In this document: positions 9,196 to 17,800 of the stretch, one piece after another
Layout: every line of letters begins with the position of its first letter
How positions within the stretch are numbered: the stretch's first letter is position 1
NCBI RefSeq assembly: GCF_013377885.1
Contig: NZ_JABKAU010000008.1
Location: forward strand, 87,571 to 151,570
DNA from: Hymenobacter lapidiphilus
Lineage (GTDB): Bacteria > Bacteroidota > Bacteroidia > Cytophagales > Hymenobacteraceae
DNA length: 64,000 nt
Direction of reading: 5' to 3'
Position numbers and translations under genes: made by a program
Notes under the pieces: generated by a model
The model's database searches: none
What the model saw: only the letters and a program-made list of their open reading frames with translations
Told to the model about the DNA's origin: nothing

Positions 9196-10569
9196 TCAGT
9201 ACGTCACCGGCAGTGCACCCAAGGCGCGCTGCACGTCGAGTTTGGCGGCCAGCACGGCGTAGAGGGCGTTGTAGTAGTTGAGCTGGGAGGTGCGCAGGTC
9301 GTTTTCGGCGACTATCACTTCGAGGTAAGTTTTAATGCCCTCGTCGTACTGCAGCTTGATGATTTTATAGATTTCGCGGGCATCGTCGCGGTTCTGGCGC
9401 TGGGCCTGCAGGTCGAGGAAGTTGCCCTTGTAGCGGGCCAGCGCCTGCTCGTACTCGGTGGTAATCTGGTTTTTGGTATCGAGCACTTGCAGGCCCAGGC
9501 GGTCCTGGCGCAGCTCGGCAATCTTAAGGTTCTGCAGGCGGCGGGTTCCCGTAAAAATCGGCACACCCAACTGCAGGCCGGCCTGCGAAGTCGGGAAGGC
9601 CTGCTTGTAGAGCTCCGCAAATTCGTTGTTCTGGTACACCTTCACATAGTTGCCGAAGGCCGAAAGCGTGGGCAGAAAACCCAGGCGGTAGTAATCAATG
9701 TCGAGGCGCTGGAGCTGCTGCTGGGTCAGGAGCTGCTGAATTTCGATCCGCCGCTCGAAGGCCAGCGGCTCCAGCGTGTCGAGCATCGTTTCGCGGGCCA
9801 GCTGCAGCGTGTCGTAGGCCAGGCTGACGGGGGCGGCCTCGGGCGGAGCGCCCATCAGCTGGCGCAGGGCGGCGTACTTGCCTTTCAGGTTCTCGGCCGT
9901 GCTTTTGCGGTCCGTCACGGCGTTTTTCACGGCAATTTCGGCCCGCTTGTAGTCAATCTTATCCTTGAGGCCGACCTCATATTGTGCAAAAGCATCCTTA
10001 AGCTGCTTCTGCTGGCGGCGGATGGCCTCGTCGAGCACCCGAATCTGCTCGTTGGTCAGCAGAATGTCGTAAAAGGCCTTGCTCACATCGCGCACCACAT
10101 CAATCTGGTAGCTGATGGTGTTCTGCCCGTTCTGCTGGCGCACGTAGCGGGCCGAGCGGGCAGCCAGCAGCACATCGGCGTTATAGAGTACCTGGTTGCC
10201 CTGCAAACCCAGGTTCGAGGTGTTCTGTAAACCAATGCGCCGCACTTGGGCTGGCGCCGAGGGGTCGGTGAAGTTGGGCAGCACCGCCACCGGCAGCTGG
10301 AAATTGCGGGTGTAAGTGCCCGTACCCTGAATTTGGGGCAGCCACGCCGAGAGGCCTACCCGAATCTGCCGCTCGCCAATAGCTTCATCGAGCCGCGCCT
10401 GGCGCACCAGGGGCTGGTTTTGTAAGGCGTACTGCAGGCATTCGGCCAGGGAAAGCGGCTGGTTGGGAAGCGGTGGAGCAGGGGCAGCCACCTGGGCCGT
10501 GCTCAGTAGCGGCAGCAGAAGCAACAGGAGCAAACCCGGCAGCCTAAGGGCGCGAAGTGGGTAGTTCAT
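9196..10569 (-). CDS. Outer-membrane efflux protein (TolC family)
   Basis: The 457-residue outer-membrane channel of the tripartite efflux system. It has a signal peptide (LPGLLLLLLLPLLSTAQVA, residues 10-28), then LSLAECLQYALQNQP, the typical start of the first repeat of the family. Long heptad-rich helical stretches (for example RRQQKQLKDAFAQYEVGLKD) and a second repeat near the C-terminus (YDEGIKTYLEVIVAENDLR) fit the TolC alpha-barrel. It is the first gene of the minus-strand operon. No clear promoter was found upstream. Confidence 0.95.
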   Translation of the reverse strand: MNYPLRALRLPGLLLLLLLPLLSTAQVAAPAPPLPNQPLSLAECLQYALQNQPLVRQARLDEAIGERQIRVGLSAWLPQIQGTGTYTRNFQLPVAVLPNFTDPSAPAQVRRIGLQNTSNLGLQGNQVLYNADVLLAARSARYVRQQNGQNTISYQIDVVRDVSKAFYDILLTNEQIRVLDEAIRRQQKQLKDAFAQYEVGLKDKIDYKRAEIAVKNAVTDRKSTAENLKGKYAALRQLMGAPPEAAPVSLAYDTLQLARETMLDTLEPLAFERRIEIQQLLTQQQLQRLDIDYYRLGFLPTLSAFGNYVKVYQNNEFAELYKQAFPTSQAGLQLGVPIFTGTRRLQNLKIAELRQDRLGLQVLDTKNQITTEYEQALARYKGNFLDLQAQRQNRDDAREIYKIIKLQYDEGIKTYLEVIVAENDLRTSQLNYYNALYAVLAAKLDVQRALGALPVTY

Positions 10570-10769
10570 GAATATAGAAATAAGCAGCTACTTGCTTACG
10601 CGAACAAGTGCAATGCGGGCAGAAAGCACAACAAAATCAGCCCCTGAGTTGCCCAAAAAGCCACTGTCAGACTGGTCCCGCCAGGGTCGGACAAACAAAT
10701 TCAAGCCTCCTGAACTCCTGACCAGCCGAATTGTTGGCGGGCCTGCCAGACTAGCTTTCCAATTCTGGC

Positions 10770-10827
10770 CGGCCCGCGCCACCCAGCGGCCGCGCCAGTC
10801 GGTCCGGCCATTGGGTGGCGCGGGCCG
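10770..10827 (-). terminator. Strong GC hairpin downstream of the PBP1C gene
   Basis: Perfect 16-base arms CGGCCCGCGCCACCCA (10770-10785) and complement (10812-10827), about 40 bases after the PBP1C stop on the minus strand. There is no T-run, so termination is likely but not certain. The rest of the 297-base gap between 10570 and 10866 shows no gene. Confidence 0.5.
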
Positions 10828-10866
10828 CCAGCAGCACAGCCAAATCTAATCGGAAGCCTTCTGAGG

Positions 10867-13287
10867 CTACATTTCGGCCACTGTCACCAGTACGTCGGTG
10901 TTGCGGCCGTGGTCGTCGGCGCAGGAGATTTTGAGGGGTCCGGGCGGGGGGCGAAAAAATACCCGCTCGGTTGCCGCGGCGGCCCGCAGAAACTGGTCGT
11001 TCACGTACCAGTACACCTGGCGCACCTCGCCGTCGGTGGTGCAGCTAAGCAGGAGTTGCTGCTGTTCGCGGGCATTGAGTACGTACTCGGTGTTGGGGGT
11101 GGGCGAGGTGATGGTGGGCGCCCGCTCGGGGCCGCCGCTGGCCCGCTGGCACTGGGGGTTGTGCGGCGGCAGGCGGCGGTACGGCAGGCCCTGGGTTACC
11201 CGATAGGCGGCCACTTCGGGCAGCAGGTTGGGGTACAGCTCGCGCCGGAAGCCAGCAGCTGGCGCGCAGGCCCGGCAGTAGGTATAGCCCCCATCGGCCG
11301 ACACCAGCACCTCGCGCTGGTGCTGGCAGCGCCGCCCCGAGCTTTGGTTGGGCAGGAAGTAGTCGATTACCTGGTCGGGGCAGTTCTCGCCGGGCACAAG
11401 GCCGGTTTCGGTGCATACCAGCCGGAAATCGAGGCTGGCGGGCGGCACGAACCAGTCGTTGGGCGAGTTGTAGGCCAGGGCGTTGAACAGGTCGAAAAGC
11501 AGGGGCGTGGCCACATCGGAGCCAGTGAGGGCCGGGCTACCCTGGCCGCTGAAGTTGCCCACCCACACCCCAATAGTATAGTCGCGGTTGTAGCCAATGC
11601 TCCAGGCGTCGCGGCGGCCGTAGCTGGTGCCGGTTTTCCAGGCAATTTTAGGCAGCCGGGTGCTGCGAGCCGCCCCCAGTGGCAAGTCGGGCCGGGTCAG
11701 CTGGCTCAAGATGTCGGTGACGAGGAACGCAGCGGCGGGGGAAGTGAGCGGGACCCCACGTTGCGCCCTCACATCAACCCCACCCCCTGGCCCTCTCCCC
11801 GAAAAGGAGGGGGGACTAGCTTTTAGTTTTTTAGAGGTAGATGAAGAACTAAGCTCTAGTTCCCCCTCCCTTTTGGGGAGGGGGTTAGGGGGTGGGGTCA
11901 GCCCCAACGCCGCATACTCGCCCCCGTTCGCCAGCGCCGCGTACAGTCCGGTCAATTCTTCCAGACTCGCTCCGCAGCCGCCCAGAATGCTGCTCAGGCC
12001 CAGTCGGGCGCGGTTGCGGGCGATGCTTTGGAAACCGGCCTGCCGGAGTTTTTCGGTGAAAGCGGGCACGCCGTAGTCCTGGAGCACGCGCACGGCCGGG
12101 ATGTTGAGCGAGAAGGCCAAAGCGCGCTCCAGCGTTACTTCGCCCTGGCAGTGCTTGTCGAAGTTCTCAGGGCGGTAGCCCTGGAAGTTGGTAGGCACAT
12201 CGGGCAGCTGCAGCTTGGGCGTTACGAGGCCCCGATCCAGCGCCAGGGCGTAGAGGAAGGGCTTGAGGGTGCTGCCGGGCGAGCGGACCGCCACTACGCC
12301 GTCGTTCTGGCCCTGGCCCCGGAAGTCGCGGAAATCGGCCGAGCCCACGTAGGCCTCCACCTGCCGGGTGCGGTTGTTCACCACCAGCACCGACGCCTGC
12401 GAAATGCCTAGCTCGTGCAAACGGCGCACGTAGTTGCCGGTCAGCTCCTCAGCGCGGCTTTGCTTGGCGCGCTGCAGGCTGCTGCGGATGATGGCCTCGT
12501 GCGGAAACTGCCGCACCAGCCGCCGCGACAGGTGGGGGGCCAGCGTAGGGGCGGCGTGGCGGCGCACATCCAGCGGCTCCAGCAAGGCATCTTCAATATC
12601 CTGCCGGGCAAACAGCCCACTGGCCCCGAAACGGCGGAGCCAGCGGTTCCGCTCGCGGCGCACGGCCTCGTTATTAACGCCCAGTACCAGGCCCCGGGGG
12701 CGGTTGGGGATGATGGCCAGCGTGACGGTTTGGGCCAGGGAAAGGAAGTTGGGCGGCTGCTGGAAGTAAAGCAGGGCGGCCGATTTAACGCCCTCCACAT
12801 TGCCGCCGTAGGGCACCAGGTTCAGGTAGAGCTGCAGTAGCTCATCCTTGCTGTAGTGGGCTTCGAGTTGGGTGGCACGGGCCATTTCGAGCAGCTTATT
12901 GCCCAGCGTGCGCGGCTTGGGCTCCAGCAGCCGCGCCACCTGCATAGTAATGGTGCTGGCCCCTGTTGTGCGGCCCCGGCCGAACACGTTGCGCCCGGCC
13001 GCCTGCACCAGCGCCAGCGGGTTCACCCCAAAATGCCAGCGAAACCACCGGTCCTCTTTTTCAATGATGGTCTGGCGTAGTACTGGCGTAATCTCGCTTA
13101 GCTCGGTTTTCATCCGCCACTTCTGGGTGGGGTTGAGGTAGGCGTGCAGCACGGTGCCATCGGCGGCCAGCACGATGGGCGAGTAGCGCGGGGCCGGCGG
13201 CAGCGGAAATAGCCGGTCGAGAGCCAGCAGCAGCAACGCCAGCCCGGCCAGGATTTCCAAAGTGCGAATGGCGGTGCGCCGTTTCAT
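10867..13287 (-). CDS. pbpC: Penicillin-binding protein 1C, carrying an in-frame repeat insertion
   Basis: Bifunctional peptidoglycan synthase in the inner membrane, 806 residues. A transmembrane anchor lies at about 9-26. The GT51 glycosyltransferase domain shows E78-D79 in KEDRWF and GASTITMQ at 109-116. The transpeptidase domain has S339-T-L-K342, the S393-L-N395 triad and K551-T-G553. The C-terminus is the PBP1C-type domain. Residues about 462-506 (TPPPNPLPKREG ... GRGPGGG) are not family sequence: they are encoded by a palindromic element inserted in frame between ALANGGEY and SPAAAF. The gene lies downstream of an alpha-2-macroglobulin gene, its classic partner. The start at 13287 is preferred because the anchor follows it; a further 96 bases upstream stay open. 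Confidence 0.95.
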   Translation of the reverse strand: MKRRTAIRTLEILAGLALLLLALDRLFPLPPAPRYSPIVLAADGTVLHAYLNPTQKWRMKTELSEITPVLRQTIIEKEDRWFRWHFGVNPLALVQAAGRNVFGRGRTTGASTITMQVARLLEPKPRTLGNKLLEMARATQLEAHYSKDELLQLYLNLVPYGGNVEGVKSAALLYFQQPPNFLSLAQTVTLAIIPNRPRGLVLGVNNEAVRRERNRWLRRFGASGLFARQDIEDALLEPLDVRRHAAPTLAPHLSRRLVRQFPHEAIIRSSLQRAKQSRAEELTGNYVRRLHELGISQASVLVVNNRTRQVEAYVGSADFRDFRGQGQNDGVVAVRSPGSTLKPFLYALALDRGLVTPKLQLPDVPTNFQGYRPENFDKHCQGEVTLERALAFSLNIPAVRVLQDYGVPAFTEKLRQAGFQSIARNRARLGLSSILGGCGASLEELTGLYAALANGGEYAALGLTPPPNPLPKREGELELSSSSTSKKLKASPPSFSGRGPGGGVDVRAQRGVPLTSPAAAFLVTDILSQLTRPDLPLGAARSTRLPKIAWKTGTSYGRRDAWSIGYNRDYTIGVWVGNFSGQGSPALTGSDVATPLLFDLFNALAYNSPNDWFVPPASLDFRLVCTETGLVPGENCPDQVIDYFLPNQSSGRRCQHQREVLVSADGGYTYCRACAPAAGFRRELYPNLLPEVAAYRVTQGLPYRRLPPHNPQCQRASGGPERAPTITSPTPNTEYVLNAREQQQLLLSCTTDGEVRQVYWYVNDQFLRAAAATERVFFRPPPGPLKISCADDHGRNTDVLVTVAEM
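11771..11902. repeat. Palindromic repeat inserted inside pbpC coding sequence
   Basis: Left arm about 11775-11826 and right arm about 11850-11902 are imperfect complements built around ACCCCACCCCCT and CTCCCC..AAAGGAGGGG. The element stays open in the pbpC frame and encodes about 45 residues, including PPPNPLPKREG. It is different in sequence from families A and B. Confidence 0.9.
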
Positions 13288-13355
13288 AAGGGTAAGGTAC
13301 TGGTTGCTTCGGCCTGCTTGCTGTCGGCCTTGGAGTGTAGCGGCCGTTTCTGGCG

Positions 13356-14234
13356 CTACTCCGCTCCGCCTGCTATCCGCCACTGCCGGCCCAGTAGTTT
13401 CAGCAGCGTGCGGTGCCAGCCGGGCAACTCCCGGTAGGCCAACTCAGCGGTGTGCTGGCCGGCAATGTCCAGCGCGTCGAGGTGGTGGCGCAGGGTGGGC
13501 AGGTCCTGGCCGGCGTACTGCTCGAACACCCGCGTCAGGGCCGGACGGATGGCTTTCAGGTTCCAGTAGTGAAGCACGTAGGGGGCCGCCTCGCGCAGAG
13601 GGCTGTCGAGGCCTAGGCGCAGGCCGGTGGCCAGCTGTTCCATCATGTGCTTGTGGTAGGTGGCGTAGAGCTGGTCGGCCAGGGGCGTAATATCGCCCAG
13701 CAATACCGCATCCTCACTCCGAAAACCTATGATGCCGGAGTTGTAGAGCCGCGTATCGGGGCCGATGCGCACCCGGCCCGCGCCCACCGCAAACTCGCGG
13801 CCCTGCAACCGGCGGTACACCTTGCGGCTAAGCAGGTTGCCGGTGCGCATTACGCCCTCATCAAGGTGCATAAACCGGGCTCCTTCCGCAATCTGGACGA
13901 AAATGGGGCTTGGGTCGCGCTGCCACAGCGTATCGGTATCGGTGAACAGCAGGTTGCCGTGGTAATGGGCCGCTGCGTGTTCGAGCACCCCGATTTTGAG
14001 CAGGTACACCATATCGGCCGCGCCGCGCCAGGCCCGCCACTGCTCGGCCGTTACGGCCGGATACAGTACATCGGCCCGCTCGCCGAGCACCTGCCGAAAC
14101 ACGTCGGGCGTGTCAGTGTACACCAGCACCGTAGCCGGCGGCGCGGGGGCTACCTCGAAGTACGTTAGCAGGCTGTATAGGGCCTCGTGCTTGATGGCGG
14201 CCGGGCCGTGGGCCAGGTAGATGAGGTAGTTCAC
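13356..14234 (-). CDS. Glycosyltransferase-like protein with a DTD motif
   Basis: A 292-residue cytoplasmic protein. It resembles a GT-A fold glycosyltransferase: an N-terminal IYLAHGPAAI strand, a helix, then LVYTDTPDVF, and a metal-binding type motif LLFTDTDTLW with D99 and D101 at the position of a DxD site. The later segment GPDTRLYNSGIIGFRSED resembles acceptor loops of such enzymes. I cannot name a donor or acceptor. It lies between the BamE-like gene and pbpC, 68 bases upstream of the latter, all on the minus strand, so an operon role in envelope glycan synthesis is an inference. Confidence 0.65.
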   Translation of the reverse strand: MNYLIYLAHGPAAIKHEALYSLLTYFEVAPAPPATVLVYTDTPDVFRQVLGERADVLYPAVTAEQWRAWRGAADMVYLLKIGVLEHAAAHYHGNLLFTDTDTLWQRDPSPIFVQIAEGARFMHLDEGVMRTGNLLSRKVYRRLQGREFAVGAGRVRIGPDTRLYNSGIIGFRSEDAVLLGDITPLADQLYATYHKHMMEQLATGLRLGLDSPLREAAPYVLHYWNLKAIRPALTRVFEQYAGQDLPTLRHHLDALDIAGQHTAELAYRELPGWHRTLLKLLGRQWRIAGGAE

Positions 14235-14276
14235 GACGAGAGTAAAAAGTCAGGAAGTTGGTAGCAGTAAGTTGCT

Positions 14277-14765
14277 TCAGTTCTCATAAGTGCGAGTACG
14301 GAGAACTTTGTCGCCGCTGAATTCGAGCACTAAAACTTGTCCGTCAGAAAGACCCAGTCCGGGCCTTATGCCCAGGTTATAGCTCCAGGAGGCTTCATCC
14401 TGATGGTATGCTGGACCAAGCAGGGCGGAAACCTGGGTTGAATCAAGGCCGATGAGCCGGCGTGAAGCCTGTAACTCGTCGACCATCTCGTAGCGTTTAT
14501 TTGGGGCAACCTCCCAACCGCTCGGATCAAAGGACCGATGCGGATAGTAGTACACATAGAAAAGCACCGCGTGGATGCCGGCCCAGCAGAGCAGCGGCGT
14601 CGCCATAATGGCCGTTAACGCCGCCCAGCGTTTCGGATGCGGCTGTTGAGGCCGGATGCGGGTGAGGCCGGCGCGTATCGTTTTGAAGGCCACCACGAAC
14701 ACCGGCAGTACACAAAACAGCCCTACAAGCAAGTAAAAAGTAAGGTTCGGCCAGAAATTGGTCAT
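14277..14765 (-). CDS. Membrane protein with a BamE/SmpA-like C-terminal domain
   Basis: A 162-residue protein with two predicted transmembrane helices (LTFYLLVGLFCVLPVFVVAF at about 9-28, and LLCWAGIHAVLFYVYYY near 57-73). The C-terminal domain (SRRLIGLDSTQVSALLGPA ... GQVLVLEFSGDKV) has the look of the SmpA/OmlA (BamE) fold: a short helix ending in a turn with LLG.P, then strands. A start seven codons upstream (14786) is also open. It sits 42 bases upstream of the glycosyltransferase-like gene and 58 bases after the macroglobulin gene. Its function is unknown. Confidence 0.65.
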   Translation of the reverse strand: MTNFWPNLTFYLLVGLFCVLPVFVVAFKTIRAGLTRIRPQQPHPKRWAALTAIMATPLLCWAGIHAVLFYVYYYPHRSFDPSGWEVAPNKRYEMVDELQASRRLIGLDSTQVSALLGPAYHQDEASWSYNLGIRPGLGLSDGQVLVLEFSGDKVLRTRTYEN

Positions 14766-14823
14766 GATAGTAGAAGAAAGCAGCAAGATAATATGGCCCG
14801 ACCTGAGGTCCGAGCCACAGCCT

Positions 14824-17800
14824 TTACCGCACCCGCACCACGCTGGCGCCGCTGTAGCTGTGGTACTCGGCGTTGTACATGGCGTCGGCGCTGACGGGGC
14901 CGAGGCGGAAGGTGCCTTTGCTGACGGCGCGGGCCAGGTAGTAGAACGCCTTGGGTTTGGGGGTGGCGGTGGTGAAAATGTTCAGGCGGTCGTCGCGCAC
15001 GTCGAGGTAGTCGGGTTGGGCGGCGTCCTTGGCCCAGGCCAGCTCACGGACGGCCCCGATGCGGGGGTTGTCAATTTCGAGGCCGGCGGGCAGCAGGTCG
15101 GTTATGGCCACGTTGGGCACGTCCCCGGCACTTTCGGCCGACTGAATTGTGATACGCACCACTACCAAATCGTTCTGGCGGAAGGTGACCGAGCCCAGCG
15201 GGTTGCCGTTGCGGTCCAGGAACTGGCGGCGCACCAGCAGGTAGGCATCTTCCTCGGCCACGCGGCCGGTCGGCGAAATGCCTTCCAGCTCCCAGAAGTA
15301 GTAGAGGCTGCCTTTGCCGGCGGGCTTCAACGTGATTTGGCGGTTGGACACGTTGCTAACCGTCAGGTCTTTGCCGGTGAAGGCGCCGATGTTCTTGCCG
15401 TCGGCCAGCAACTGGGCGGTGGCGGTGCTGTTGGCGTTGCTCTTGGCTAGTTTGCCCAGCGCCAGCAGCGAGAAAGCCCGTTCCTGGGTGCTCAGCCAGC
15501 CTGCCTGCTGCACGCGGCGACTCAGCTGCCGGCTCAGACCAACGACCTGCGGGTTGCCGGGGTCGGCGGCGAGCAGGGCGTTGAGCACCAGGGCCATGTC
15601 GCGGATGGGCGAGGAGAAGGAGCCGCCTAGCTCGCGGCGCGCGATGCTGGGGGCCACGCCGTAGCGGGCGGGTACCGTCTGCTGGAAAGCGCGCTGGTTG
15701 CCGCTCAGGGCGAAGGCCGCCGCCAGCAGGTAGCGCGAATCGTCGGCCAGCAGGGGGCGGTTGGCCTTGTAGTAGTTGAGGGCCACGGGGGTGGGCCGGC
15801 CGGCCAGGGCTAGCACGTAGAGCGAGTACGGGATTTCCTTTTTGGCCAGCGTGACGGGCCGGATTACGCCGCCGGTCTGGATGATGTTGTAGGTTTCGGT
15901 TTCGCGCTGGCGGGTGCGGGTTTCGAGGTAGCCGAGCACCCGGTCGAGCACGTTCTTGTTCACCGCGAAACCGGCCTGCCGGGCTTCCAGCAGGAAGTGG
16001 GCGGCGTAGGCCGTGGCCCACCAGTTGTCGTAGTCGCCGCCGGGCCAGTAGCTGAGGCTGCCGTTGTACATCTGCTGGGCCTCCACTTTGCGAATGGCCT
16101 CCTGCACGTGGTAGTTGGGATTGAACTGGCCCGCCTTGCCTTTAACGCCGGTTTTCTGGCCCAGCGTCGCCACCAAATCACCGTAGTAAAGCTGCGGGAA
16201 GGCGGCCGACACGGTTTGCTCCAGGCAGCCGTAGGGGTACTGCAACAGGTAGCGCAAATCCTTGGCAAACTCGGCCATTGGCGAGCGGCTCACCACCAGT
16301 TGGCTCCGCAACGAGGCCGCCATGAAATCGGTCTTCAGATTGAGCTGCTGCGCCTTGCCGCCGCCCGCCAGCACCCCGCTGCCAGTGCGCTTCTGCAAAG
16401 GCGAGGCCGGCCGCACGGGGATTTCAATGGTTTCAGTGAATTTCCCCGCGTCAGAATCCATCACTGATTCCAACTCTAATACGCCTGGTGTAAAAGCAAC
16501 AAGACGGAAAACAAGTCTTCGCTCGTACACTTCCTTTTCGCGAGTATCATGCCCTAAGATTACTTCTCCAATAATGGAAGTAGACGTAACATCTTTTACT
16601 TCGACAGTATTAAAATTTTCAGATGCGAAAATTTCAACCCTAGCATTAGAGGCATTATTCTTAACTCTCAAGCCTGCTCGACCTTTTATTATTTCATTAG
16701 TTGTATTTGTCAGCGTTACCGGCACATCAATCGTGTCGCCGGGGCTGAGGAAGCGGGGCAGGGCCGTGGAAATAACCACCGGGTCGGCGACGCGCATGGT
16801 GTGCTCGGCCGAGCCGAAGGCGTCGCCCTTGTAGGCCACGGCCATGATGCGGATGGCCCCGCTGAACTGGGGCACTTGCAGCTTGTAGCTAACCTTGCCG
16901 CTGGCGTCGGCCGTGAGCACGCCGCTCCACTTGGCCAGTAGCTTCACGCGGCGCGAGGGCACGGGCGTGGTGCGGCGCGCCAGGTCGTAACCGTCGCCGC
17001 CGGTGGAGCTGGTGCCGAGTTCGGGCAGCAGGAAGGGGTACACGTCGTGGGCCGCCACTTCGAGGGCGCGTTTCTGGTAGAAGTAGCCGTGCGGGTCGGG
17101 CGTGCGGAAATCCTTCATCTGCAAGATGCCTTCATCCACCATGGCCAGCGTAACCTGGGCGCCGGGGGCGGTGCTTACCTCAATGGTTTGCATGGTTTGC
17201 GAGCGGCTCAACTCCGGCGCTTTAATGGCGACGGACAGCCGCGAGCCGGGCTTTTCCACCGTCAGCGGCACGAAGCCGCGGGCCACGGTCAGGGGCAGGC
17301 GGTTGTCTTTGATGGGGCGGATGGCGGTGGCCGTTACGTAGATGTTGGGCACGTGGCCGCCGCGAATCGGGATGTCCACCTTAGCCGATTTCTCATCGGT
17401 ATCCACGTAGAAATGGTCGAGCACCCGGTCCCGCTCCACCGTTACCAGCACGCGGCCGGGAAAGGGCGTTTTGAGCAGCAGGTGGGCGGTCTGGCCGGGC
17501 TCGTACTTGTCTTGGTCGGCCTCAATGGTTACTTCGCCCTCGTTGTTCACCTCGAAGGAGTTGCTCTGGGTGTCGCCGTAACCGTAGGCGTACACCCGCT
17601 GGGATACGTAAGTAGCCGCGCCGGGCCGCGAAACCCGGATTTCGTACTCGCCCGAATACTGCGGCGCGAAGCCCAGGTTGGCGTTGATACCGCTGCCGGA
17701 AACTTCCACGTTGCGTCTCAAAACGGTTTCCTCGCGCTTTTGCGAGTTGTAGCTATACCGGCCGCCGCGGCGCTCAATCACGGTTTCCCACAGCATCCGG

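Noticed and set aside
10568..10849. Open frames in the gap between the TolC-like and PBP1C genes
   Set aside because: Composition and hairpins there are non-coding; no homology pattern is seen.
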